64,000 nt of DNA from Marchantia polymorpha subsp. ruderalis (Eukaryota > Streptophyta > Marchantiopsida > Marchantiales > Marchantiaceae): contig AP031353.1 of the NCBI GenBank assembly GCA_037833965.1, positions 19,346,501 to 19,410,500 of the forward strand. Direction: 5' to 3'. A program made the position numbers and the translations under genes. Under the pieces are notes generated by a model. That model was not told the DNA's origin. It did no database searches and was given only the letters and a program-made list of their open reading frames with translations. Shown here one piece after another: positions 1 to 10,464 of the stretch. Every line of letters starts with the position of its first letter. Position 1 is the first letter of the stretch.

Positions 1-1700
1 CTGGATGTCTTTGTTCCTTCTTCTGTACATCTCCAATCGAGTGATTTTATTAAGTCATGATAATACTCGAATGAGTTTAAAGACTTACATACTTGACCTT
101 CTGTTTGCTGATTTTCCTGGTCTATTGCAACCCTGTTTACCGAGAGCGACGCGATGCGCGATGCACGCCTCGACCTTGACCACCGTAGTCTACTACAGGG
201 CATCAACAAAGCTGTTGATCCAAGGAACTACTTTAATGACCTGGGCCAAGTTACCACTCCAGCACAAGGCACTCTACGGATTTGGTAGACATGAGGTGCT
301 CTGACTGCATTCTCAAATACTATAAGATCCGTTGCCGTCGATGACAACAGCGATCAAATTTTTCTTCTTCCAATAGCTTGATTTCTATCCCCAATTTTCT
401 TTCCCATTGAGCAAAACGTGACGCGCTTATGGTAGTCAGCATCGGTCGGTGGGCTCAGCAGCAGCAGAGTTTGTCCTCGGCCAAAACGTGGCGTTCCTAC
501 GGACAACAGACTCCTGGACTCTTAGTGTGGTCGCTGTCGGAGAACAATTCGCCTCGTGGTGATGGGCTCCTCCCAATGATGTGTTAAGAAAGACTTACGA
601 CCACGTCTAACTACCGACGCGTACATTTGTCTCTGCAAACTTGGAATACCGCTGAGGCTAGGTTTTCAAAGTTGGGATACTGCTAATTGTTTGAATCTGA
701 ATATGAGCTTAGAAATCCAGAATTGAAGTAAAATCAATCTATTTCTGTTGATGAAGCGAGGCATGTAGTATATGTGTACGCAAAATCCACAATCAAAAAT
801 ACATTGTCAGGAGTTGTCTTGACAGACTGCTTGGTGTGCAATGCTGGCCATCTTGTTCAGCCAATAATATATGTCCCACAAAAAAGCTTTCCCAAAACTA
901 TGGCATAATGACAACTTGTTTGAGTTGACTCTTACTTTTGACCGAACATCACCTTTGTCTGTGATCTATCCAAAAGGTGGACATCACCATGTAATAAGCA
1001 ATAACAAAGAACATGCATGCACGTTGCATAGTAATTTGGGTGTTGACGGTGAGCTAACTTCCTGCTGTTGCATATTGACTGCGTGACTGCCCATCGGATA
1101 TTTTCCATCATTTGGGGTCATTTAGGGTCATCATACTGATTTATTCTTCAGTGTCTGTTTACGTGTTCCTAGATTTAATTTAACAGTTAACCCTCTGTAA
1201 TTCAGCATACAGGTCTGTCTTAGAGCGAACATACATGGAATAGTCACTTTCAGTTTCTCTGACAGGTAGAAGTAGAGGAAAATGGGATTAGTCCTAATCT
1301 AAAATGCTGCATTTAGTTAACGGTAATCAAAAGTCCAAGACAGCACCGTTCGACCGTAAGAAAGGCATTTAAGGTTGATGAAAGCTTGAAAGAAACAACT
1401 TCTGCTACTGCTAGTCAGTGAAGGCTTGTGATGATTGATCTGGCTTCAATTGGCTTGGTCCGCGTTGTGCAGGAAACTGGGTCATGCTCTTCACGTTATA
1501 CCGACAGATCCTCTTCTTCCAATTGGGTGATGTACAGATATGGATTACAGCGAGAGAGTCCAGACATTTCATCGCCTTTGTATCGAGCTCGTGGCATGGC
1601 TGCGCATACATACACGCTCAATGATTCCTAAAAAGCGACTGGTGGTTGGGAGTTAGAAGGAGGAGAGATTTAACAGGCTTGTCGTCATCCGAGGGAGCGA
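1..1700. other. No supported gene; short unassignable ORFs
   Basis: Only short overlapping ORFs on both strands occur here, for example an ATG ORF at 871-1086 (+, 71 codons) and one at 1618-1845 (-, 75 codons, hydrophobic N-terminus). None shows a recognisable domain or splice structure. I see no tRNA or repeat that I can name in this stretch. Confidence 0.5.
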
Positions 1701-1807
1701 TATATAAGGGCGAGCGATGCATTCTGTCCCTAGACGTCTCTTCCAAATAGTGGGCGAACAACAATACGCCAGTAGCGCCAGGGATCACTTCGAGAACAGA
1801 GTATAAA
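1701..1807 (+). promoter_or_regulatory. Two candidate TATA boxes upstream of the 261-aa gene
   Basis: TATATAAG lies at 1701-1708 and TATAAA at 1802-1807, about 300 and 200 bp before the ATG at 2006. A plant TATA box normally lies about 30 bp before the start of transcription, so either would give a 5' leader of roughly 170-275 nt. This is inferred from position only; AT-rich DNA yields chance matches. Confidence 0.3.
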
Positions 1808-2005
1808 GCAGTTGCAAGGCCACGAAGTAACAACAGATAAGACATTTTGATCGGATGCTTGCAAGTCGAAACGAACACTCAATTTGAAGAGCAGGTATCA
1901 TTGATTTGGACTGATTCGTCTTTATTATACAGAATATATCGTCTGAAATCCATCCGATAGACAGAGAATCTCAAAGTCTGTTTGTGGAGACACTCGCGAA
2001 TTACC

Positions 2006-2791
2006 ATGGAAACTATGAGGAGATCATACAGCGGGAAAGGCTATGGAGAGGCTCGGAGATTGGAAAGGCGAAACGCGATGAAGAACATAATTTATGACCT
2101 TCGATCTCTAGAAGCCAGAAGGACCTTAGATTCAGATACTTCGTTTCATGACGAGTCGGAATCGTCAAGCCTTTCTCGAAAGAACTGGTCGTTGGATGAT
2201 TCTAGAGTACTGGGAAATAGCTGCCAGGAGAAGATGACCGCCAGATGTATGCATCTGGGCATTCCTGGACCTGCATACCTGGGAATAAGTCAAGATGATT
2301 GGGCCGCTGCAAAATGGCACGCTTCAGGTGGAGCCTCTGCTGGCGACTCTACTCTATCCGTTACACGCGAAGACCCTTCTGAATTCATCGAACGGAGGAA
2401 GATCGAAGAGTCGAGGACCACTGAATTTGAAGGAGGCAAGTATTCTGCACTAGATGAGAGAAGTCACACCGCCCACAGTTTCCCAGTGCCAACGCAGCAG
2501 AACTCTGAAGTTGAAGCTGCGGCTCCCACTTCATCCGATCCCGAAGCATCAAGTTTTACTTTTCCAGTTCCTACGCTGCAGATACAGGGGCCCCGAAGTG
2601 AGCCAGTCCAAGACTCGGACATTGCCGAAACTCGTACGCCAAGAATTGTAGTCTCGCTTTGGGAATCAACCTCGACTTTGACCTGGAGCTCATCTACTGA
2701 TGGTAACCCTGGATCGATCCGCGAGGTCGTTGGTTACGCCGGAGCAGAAAAGTTACAGGAGCAAAGAAGTTTCAAGATGAAGCAAGATTGA
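2006..2791 (+). CDS. Hypothetical Ser/Glu-rich protein, 261 aa
   Basis: A single open frame of 261 codons starts at the first in-frame ATG (2006) and ends with TGA. I do not recognise the family. The protein is hydrophilic and looks mostly disordered: a basic N-terminus (RRLERR near residues 19-24), a Ser-rich stretch with acidic residues (DESESSSLSRK, about 49-59), one better-ordered stretch around MHLGIPGPAYLGISQDDWAAAKW (about 82-104), and a charged C-terminus. A short motif is used twice, HSFPVPTQQ and FTFPVPTLQ, about 35 residues apart. There is no signal peptide or membrane segment. Length and amino-acid composition favour a real gene over chance, but it could be the last exon of a longer gene, because the frame is open for eight codons upstream of the ATG. 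The neighbours give no functional hint. Confidence 0.45.
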   Translation: METMRRSYSGKGYGEARRLERRNAMKNIIYDLRSLEARRTLDSDTSFHDESESSSLSRKNWSLDDSRVLGNSCQEKMTARCMHLGIPGPAYLGISQDDWAAAKWHASGGASAGDSTLSVTREDPSEFIERRKIEESRTTEFEGGKYSALDERSHTAHSFPVPTQQNSEVEAAAPTSSDPEASSFTFPVPTLQIQGPRSEPVQDSDIAETRTPRIVVSLWESTSTLTWSSSTDGNPGSIREVVGYAGAEKLQEQRSFKMKQD

Positions 2792-4380
2792 GCGACAGGA
2801 AGATGCGGCTGCTAAATCCCGACCTCCTGTATCGGTTCAATCCACCTCGCCCGAGGTTTGACAAATTGTAACTCACGACTTCCCGATAGATTCAGATCCT
2901 AAATAGATTTGTACGTATCTTTGATGGGCGTCACTATTTGATTGAAGGACTCTGTGGTTTAGATGGCAGACATGTAGCGGAAGTAATTCTCCCATTTGAA
3001 ACATTTTTCTGAACGCCACAAGTTCCTTGAGGTGCAGTAGAGTTCAGATGTGTTCAGTATAAGGCTTATACAGTAGCCGCTACTGTTTTGGCTCCACTTA
3101 TCAGTCTTCTATGTCACACAAGTAGAAAATTTAAGCAGTAAACTTCGCTTCTGCTTTGGCATGGTTTAAGAAACAATGGCATGAGTAAAATTCTACAACC
3201 AAAAGATAGATTACTTTTATAGGTGTGATCTGTGAACACTTGCAAGTGCATTCTGAGAATAGTTACATGCATAGTCTGCATCCGCTTATACTTCGGGGCA
3301 GCCTCGACAATTATGTGGAAATGGTTACACTCATCAAACACAATCATTTTTTAAAGCAAGGAATAGTAAGTAGGAAGATTTTTCTTCCATGGTTTGAAAG
3401 ATGCTTGTATCTGAGCCTGTGTATAATATAAAAGCATTGGGTTGCACCACATCATAGAGGAAATTACTTGACGGGATCCATAGGAACACAAATAGGTTAC
3501 TGGACCCATCACCCATAGTTTTACCCGATAGGATCCCAACGATGGAAAACTTCAACAATGTTCTAATATAGACGATGAGGGGAGGCCGCGGATCAAAAGA
3601 TATATTTTTCAATGCAATAAAAGGTTGTAGGAGTTGGTGAATTTTGAGACGCTATGTGGTGTGGGTTGTGTTCTGTCAGTTGTTTGTTTGTGAGCTGCGA
3701 CAAGAAGCAGTGTAGGTATCAAATTGGTGACATTTTGTTGGAAAGTGAGCACCGGGGATCATTGAAGGTCGTCAAGAGATCATAAAAACAAAGAAAAGAG
3801 AAAGAAAAGAGGATAAGGTTTGGAGTTGTTAGTTTGTTGAGGCTTTGTTGTCGTCAGATTAGTGCTCACTCGAGTATATCGGTGCTCTTTATGATAGTTG
3901 TGAGTTTGTAACCATGAAGCGGTCGTTTAAGGTATGTTTGGGATGATGATCGGGCTTCTCACCATTTTGAACATCGGAATTGTTTTTGCGGCCACTGCCA
4001 CGATCGTCATCTAAGTGTTCCTGGAACCTCCTCCCAGTAGGAGCGGATGGCTTTTCTTGTCATTGTCACTTGTCTTTGCTCTTGCTGGGATGTTCGGCAG
4101 TTGCGCTGCCAAGTCGGATTGAAACACGCTTCACATCACATCAAAAGAAATGATATTCGGTCCTATGTTAGTGCTTGGACTCCTGTTCGCCTCGCGTGGA
4201 TCTCAAGGTCATCTGCGCAGTTGGTCGCATAATAGGAGCATAGATGAAACCAAGTTGGAACTTCCAAGCGATCACTTTCCCACAATATACCCCTAGCATG
4301 CAGTTACATGAATTTATTTTAGAACTTGGTGAAGTGTGAAGTAGGTGGGATCCATGGGGTAAAACGCCTCGTGATGGATC
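2792..4380. other. No gene recognised
   Basis: Only short, mutually overlapping ORFs on both strands. A purine-rich run (AAAACAAAGAAAAGAGAAAG-like) lies near 3784-3812. I can assign no coding or RNA feature. Confidence 0.5.
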
Positions 4381-4389
4381 CCAATAAAT

Positions 4390-5060
4390 GGTAAATAGAT
4401 CAAACCCGTGGGACTCAAAGGGTCAAAAGGCAAAAAAAATAACACAATACAACCCCAAATTAAGAGAGAACCAAAAGAATACCCTAGCTAGTGCCTAGAG
4501 CGAAAACTAATAACATTACTCATGAAAAAATCTAAATCATAAGACTCAAGCTATAATAAAAACTAAAAATTTTCAACAAGTTTATGGTACAGTCTAATAC
4601 CTTTATATCTAGTACAAATAAATAACACATGCTCTTCATACTCAACTTTTCTCCTATCACATAGATTACAATTACATTCACTACTTTCAATATTCAACCA
4701 AAGCACTTCCTCAAGTCCAAGAATATGAGATATTGTTCTATGACGAACAATAATATGACGAAAAGATATAGAGATATCTGAGAATAAACTAGTTGTATTA
4801 TAATGAAGTCTCATCAAGTGATTTTCTCCCACATCATACATGGTTCTATTCTCTTCTTTTTGCTTCCAACAAGTTAACGAAACTTGAAATAAAGTTTGAA
4901 ATTGAAAGATTTCAATTGAAAGTTACACTCATAGTCAAGGAGAATTGTGAAGTTTATGCTATTTCACTTTTAGCTTCTTTGCGAATATAAATTGCTTGCT
5001 AGACCTTGAAGTCTGTTTTATAAAATTCAAAATCTGCGTACTAAGGTCGTGCAATAGTAC
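4390..5060 (-). mobile_element. LINE-like retrotransposon relic (reverse-transcriptase zinc-binding tail)
   Basis: This is an AT-rich island in less AT-rich flanks. An open frame at 4563-4841 (-) encodes a tail with CNLC, nine residues, H, four residues, C (CNLCDRRKVEYEEHVLFIC), followed by TRYKGIRL. That spacing matches the zinc-binding segment after reverse transcriptase in many non-LTR elements and related proteins, where C-x2-C is followed by an E-x-H-x-L/V-F-x-x-C stretch and a Y-x-x-I/L-R. The preceding part (SFRHIIVRHRTISHILGLE) sits where those proteins have a basic helix before the zinc motif. No upstream reverse-transcriptase core is readable, so this is a 3' fragment of a dead copy. 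The assignment rests on motif pattern alone. Confidence 0.5.
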
Positions 5061-6016
5061 TACGTATTATTTTAAGGAGATGAGAAAATCATACACTACA
5101 TCGCTCAACTTCCTGTGGTGGACGTCGAAAGGGAGGTGTCCTCACAGTTGCGGAATCGTCTACCACTGTCAAAATGCCAAATTCTGCACTAGCTACCATC
5201 AGTGCACCATTTCCATGAAGCGATCCTGATCAAAGACCGAAGGGAGAAGCCAAAAATTTGGATCAAACCGGACCAACGAACAGTTGTAAAAACTGTTGTT
5301 TTGGCAGGAATATAGTAGCCCCCACAGTTATAGCCTGAAAGTTGAACCATGGCAGAGGCCGTGGAATCGGACTTGGCATCCGGTGATTATCGGTTAGACG
5401 GCTTGAAGAATGGGCTTCTTAGAGAAAGTAGGAATCTGATACGGGTCGCATTCTGCCAACAACGATAGAAATTTCATCTTGAAGCCTTTTTCAGCAGCCG
5501 TGGGTCGAAGGAGCAAAAGAAGTGTTCATTCCGCGCTCGTAGCACTAGTCACTCTTCCAGCAACCATCAACTCCTGCAAAGATTATAAAAACAAAATCTG
5601 TGCTTGAAACTTCCACAAAGAGATTGTTAACATGCTTCAGTCCAGTTTGATCCTGGATATGCATTGATCTCACTTATTTACTGTGATCAGGACCAGCCTC
5701 ATGTTTAGGTTGCAGCCATTTCTTCACACAAGCATAAATCTGGGGAATTATGTAGTATAGCTCCTTAGCATAAACACCATATAGCGTAATCAGCACGTGG
5801 AGTAGCTCTACCACGTATTATCCGAAATCTGATGTCTGGATCTACTGGTTTCTAGTAGATTAATATAATTTTGTTCACAATCAGCGGAAAAAGTGGTCCC
5901 TGTCAAAAGAGAATTGGCACAAGGCCAATAAAGAGCTAGTTGCGTAGATGATATGAAAGAGTTTCATGAGACTGGATGCTAGAGTGAGATCCATCAGAAT
6001 AAGCCGCTCAATTTTT
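5061..6016. other. No gene recognised
   Basis: Non-coding by inspection: frequent stops in all frames, no tRNA-like or long inverted repeat seen. Confidence 0.5.
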
Positions 6017-6391
6017 TTAGACAAAGAAGACTGAATTTGGGTAAGGATTTCGATTGACCAGGAGAGCGATAGTATCTTCCGACTCCTTATATCTCTCGCG
6101 ATGAGTCAGAAGGATATCAACGAAGTACCTTCGTCGTTGTTCTCCACCTTTTCCTCCGGCAAGTTCATCCGCATAATTCATTTGTTTAATTTTCAATTTT
6201 GGACAAGACCTGGCGGGTGTAGACGCTCCACGCGTAGGAACTGGTCCGCCACCTTGAAGGCTGGAAATGGTTCCAGATGCATTTTGGCGATCTCTTCGTA
6301 GTCTCTCCGTTGAGATAATCTCAGAGGCAGCGCCATCTGCGAACCTCTTCCCGAAGAGCATAGAAGCCAGACGCACAGTTGTCAGGAGCAT
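6017..6391 (-). CDS. Hypothetical protein, 124 aa, doubtful
   Basis: An ATG-initiated frame of 124 codons. The protein is basic, begins with a short hydrophobic stretch (MLLTTVRLASMLFGKRF), has a Gly/Pro/Arg-rich middle (GGGPVPTRGASTPARS) and an Arg/Glu-rich tail before NRNPYPNSVFFV. I recognise no family. The amphipathic, Ser/Arg-bearing N-terminus could resemble an organelle transit peptide, but that is weak inference. The opposite strand is also open over part of it (6267-6500), as happens by chance in moderately GC-rich DNA. It may be a small lineage-specific gene or a spurious ORF. Confidence 0.25.
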   Translation of the reverse strand: MLLTTVRLASMLFGKRFADGAASEIISTERLRRDRQNASGTISSLQGGGPVPTRGASTPARSCPKLKIKQMNYADELAGGKGGEQRRRYFVDILLTHRERYKESEDTIALLVNRNPYPNSVFFV

Positions 6392-9376
6392 CGCCCATCC
6401 ACTGAGTCCCCTGCATGAGCTTTCAACGAGATTGCTCGCAAGGTGTTCGCCATATCATCCTATCGAAGCTGCACGAGACTATTCAAGCACAAGAAGTTGA
6501 ACTCTAGAGCTGTAAGTGCGTTTTTTCTCAGAATCAATTTAGACTTTTCATTTCCAGCTTAAAGTAATCAGTAAACTTGATGATGAAGTTGGTATTGGAG
6601 TATTGAAGATCATGACATCGTGCAGCTGTGCGCTGATCTGTTATTATAGAGTTGCATCCGAGGGAGATGAATACGTGTAAACTATTTATGACAGTGAGTT
6701 AGTCATGGACCCTTAACCCATCATTCCATACAAAGAGAATATCAACAATACTGCTAACGATAATTGTCTCAACTCTAACTACTTATATGAATTGAAGATA
6801 TATCGGACCAGGTGATACGTATCTCCACGACACAAGAGGAGGCAAAATTTGGCTCTGGCTTCTTTTTTGTAGAAACGACAAGGGAAGGTCAGTAAGTTAG
6901 TAAGTTAGTCCCCAATATGAAAATACCTGTAAGTTTTGTTAGTAATAGAATAGATGAGTGGAAATTAAAAAACGTCGGGAATTTCTTTCGAAGAGTGTCT
7001 CACTGCTCCGGATTGTTGCGGTCTTATTTTTTTGAAATGGAGAATACAACTATAAACCAATTACATTTGTTTCGAAGTCCACCTCACCTTTCTTTATGGA
7101 GCTGATATGTGTAATTTGTCTGTTTTGTGAAGAGGGGTCGTTGCACTTTCCCAATGGAAGAGGAATGTGACACACTGATGTCATCTGCATCACAGGGAAC
7201 ATGTAGACGTTTGCCTGAGCTCATGATTATCGAACGAAAGAAATCTCGAACTTGTAGATACTCTCAAGGTGTGCTGCTGTTTACATGCACAGGTCATTTG
7301 ATAAGTGACCCAGGCCATGAAGGAGGAGGTAGGCTCTTTTAGAGAATGTTGGGAACTCCCCTCTTTCGGAGAGCATTTAGATCGGAGGAGAAGGGGCTGG
7401 TAAAGTCCAAGAGTTTGGCTTAACGCTAGAGCAGGTACAATTGAGCAATTTTTACTTGTGTATCGTTCTGCTTGAAGCCCGATTAATTTATGGTCTTTCG
7501 AATATACCGCAGGATGACGATAGTCCTTTGATGAAGTTGAAGCCACCATTAATATATTCCTCCGATACAAATGCGAGCGACCTGAACATCGACGGCCCGC
7601 ATGTTTCTCCACCACAGTTGCCAGGAATCGAGGCGAACACTTCCCCATCCATCAAATTTAACCTCAGCTCCGATATCATCCAGTCTGGCTCTCCGTTAAA
7701 GCCAGACCTCTTCGTTAAATTCAGCAATCTATAACTCAGCCAAAAAGCCGAAAATTCAGCTGTAAATCTGCTCCACCGCGACGTATGGCAACTGCTATCA
7801 GCTTCGGATCCCAGTTTTCTGAAGTGTCGGACACACATACGGCTGTAGCAACAGTAATAATGCACATCGAGGAGTTGGACTGGAAAAAAGTGGACAGAAA
7901 AATAAAGTGGCTAATTATCTTTGAGGATGTTTTGCACCCATCCAGGTTTTGATGCACAATGCCAAAGTTTTCCCGGCTCTGCAGCTAGACGACTCCAGGA
8001 TATACGGGAAGCAGGAGACACAAAGTAGCTGGCTACCCCAAGCGAAACACCTGGTTCGTTTACATCAGCCTTGGATCCTCTGTCAGAAAGGGATGGAGAA
8101 GAATGATGAAGAGAAGGTAGTGACAGGCGTCTTAGAATAGGATGGCCGATTCTTGTTCTGCGGTAAATACGGGAAGAAGCTCCTCATTCTGTTTTTACGG
8201 GCCCTTCAGGTGAACAGAAGGTGACAGAAGTAGGTCTTCCTGTAGCAGAATTCGCCATGAAACCTGTCATGCGATGAACAGCCCTTTACCAGACAGAGTC
8301 GGTGGACATTGGGGAGCAAGAGGATGACGAAGACCCTAAAGATGAAATTTCTTTAATGAGACGACGACAAACTCGACTTATCATTGGAGTGCACTCAAGC
8401 TACTAGACTAGAAATAGATAACAAGGATACAGCAGAAGAAGTTTTGAGTGCCACAACAGAAGCCATTTCCAGCAGATCCAAAGGTATGAAGAAGACGGCT
8501 CACAACACGAAAGGTATAGCGTGGGAAGTCAAAATCGATGCCGGTTATGAGACTTTGGTCGGTTTGCAGTTGTCCGCCTCTGGGGTTATGGAGACGACGA
8601 ACGTGACCACTGAAAACAGATTCCTCCGTCAAGTTGCCTCTGGTATCCTTAACATCAACAGCCTTCTGCTTGGTTTCGAGTTCCAGAATCGGACACACTT
8701 CTGGGTTTAGCGCAAGTACTTACCCTCCGCTCTAACATTCTGACTTGTGGATCTCAGGGAATCAAAAATGGCCCGTTTCTGGTGGTGTCATGTCTCCTCT
8801 TCGTCTCGAGATTTAGAAGGACTGGGCTTCTCTTGATTTTAAGAACGGTGCGACAGCTTCTACCAGAAGCAGCAGCCGGAATTTTTAGTGAAAACAGGTG
8901 CTCGTGTCGGCGGGATCTCCATCTACAAATGAAGGTGAACCCAGAGGAACTGGCATTGAGAGCAGACGTTTCTTTGGTTGTGGGAGCCGTAGGTCGGACT
9001 CGCCATGGCTATTGAAATCTGCTTGGAGGACAGGAATGGCACGCAGTATTTGCTACAGAACTTTATGTTGTATCATTCATTTCTCACATGGAAAAGTGAA
9101 AGAAGCTCGCGACATCTGACCAAATGGATTGTGTCGGAATCTTAACGCCTACTTATAACATTGTGTTTACATTTGGCGCCACGAGAACGGCTTTTCTAAT
9201 CCAGAGAACGAATTGTAGACGAAAATCCGATCAGTCAATTCGATATAACTGTTCTATGAAGTTATACCCTTTTGTTCGTACAGTCAGGCCAGGAAGATTT
9301 GAAAGGTTCGGGAGTAAGCCAATGCATGTCAGTATGGCTGTGTTGCATGGTGGGAAAGCTAACCTACATATAGGTT

Positions 9377-9405
9377 AGAAGGAATGCATGTACTGCATTC
9401 CTTCT
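9377..9405. repeat. Perfect 12-bp hairpin, 5-nt loop, followed by T-run
   Basis: AGAAGGAATGCA (9377-9388), loop TGTAC, TGCATTCCTTCT (9394-9405), then TTTTT. A smaller inverted repeat, AACCTA-cata-TAGGTT, sits just before it at 9361-9376. The arms are fully complementary. No coding context is known. Confidence 0.8.
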
Positions 9406-9700
9406 TTTTTGGGGAACTCGGTTACTAGCTGTCTTGGCTTGTAACTTTACACGAATGGTGTTCAGTAGCTCCCATCGTTCTTTTCACTTCATGTTTTTCT
9501 GAAAGCTAAAATCACCGTCCAAATTCATGTCTGACTGGGAAATGACCATGTGTACTGCAGTCACTTAGTTATAAGTGGACTTCAACCATAAAAGAGAGCT
9601 ACAAAAGTTGGCCTTTTCTCTGCCTTGTCAGAATGTCCACAGAAGCAGTACAGTATTCTTCTGACTTCAGACAAAGTGAACAGAGTTTTTCACCGTTATC

Positions 9701-9720
9701 TGCTTGTCTGCAGACAAGCA
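9701..9720. repeat. Perfect 20-bp palindrome
   Basis: TGCTTGTCTGCAGACAAGCA is its own reverse complement with no spacer. It lies inside two overlapping opposite-strand ORFs that I do not believe are genes. Confidence 0.85.
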
Positions 9721-10464
9721 AAGGACCAAAATGCACGAGATGGAATAATGCTGACTGAGCTGAGTCCCCTCTCGTATACAGGTCATGGTCGCCAGGTTGA
9801 GGCGAACTGTCGTGAAGGCAGAGCTGAATCGAAGCTTCAGAGCGGACCAATTTCAAGAGCCATAACACAGAATTCAGATGTTCGGGTACTATACAACCTC
9901 TCTTTTGACATAGCGTGGCATGGTTTTGCGTGTCTGTGCATGGCTGGCCAAGGCTAATGTGGTTGTGAGGGCAGGACGACGAGGGCACAATCAATTCTGG
10001 ACCTTCTCCTCACAGCCTTCATCGTCTCTTGAGCTGAAATTTATTGAACAAGGACAAGGATACCGTTAGCAGTCTTCGTTCCTTCTCGTAAACATGTACT
10101 TCACAGGCCTGGAAAACGCTGACCATGCTCATAACTGAATCTACAATGCTCGACCGACTGTTGTTGACGTAATTCAACTCTCGCTCGCTAATCTGGCAGT
10201 ACTTTCCTACAGAGAAGGGCAGCAATGATGATGTGAAGTGGATCCCTAGAGCTTAGTCATCCATCCATCCAACACAGCAGTCGCAGGCCTGCGCGTTGCC
10301 TGCCTCGTGACCAAATCCACTTGGAGTGACACTCTGTAAAGTGCTCATCTGTCCAGTAACAAAACTAGAATAACGTGGCTCAAACAGATGTAGAAAGTGC
10401 TGAAAGTTCGGGGAAGTGAGACGGAGACAGAGATCTGCGTCATAAGGTTGCGATCAGGACGGGA

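Larger units (their letters stand above)
6392..10464. other. Gene-poor interval with many short ORFs
   Basis: Short ORFs occur on both strands: 7441-7734 (+, Ser/Pro/Asp-rich), 7190-7648 and 7488-7865 (-), 7949-8140 (+), 8384-8710 (+), 8782-9015 (+), 9625-9957 (+). A stretch at about 8292-8426 (+) reads TESVDIGEQEDDEDPKDEIS before a stop and looks protein-like. None has a recognisable domain and they do not chain into a convincing gene, so this could be decayed gene DNA. Two perfect inverted repeats inside it are listed separately. Confidence 0.4.

Noticed and set aside
1618-1845. 75-codon minus ORF with hydrophobic N-terminus
   Set aside because: No homologue recognised; it overlaps the likely promoter of the plus-strand gene at 2006. 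Not excluded, but unsupported.
9377-9410. Hairpin followed by T-run as a bacterial-type terminator
   Set aside because: The window is plant nuclear DNA; rho-independent termination does not apply. It is kept as one of the inverted repeats.
9599-9994. 131-codon minus ORF and the 110-codon plus ORF opposite it
   Set aside because: The minus ORF starts with TTG, neither has a domain, and each is explained by the other's openness in balanced composition.
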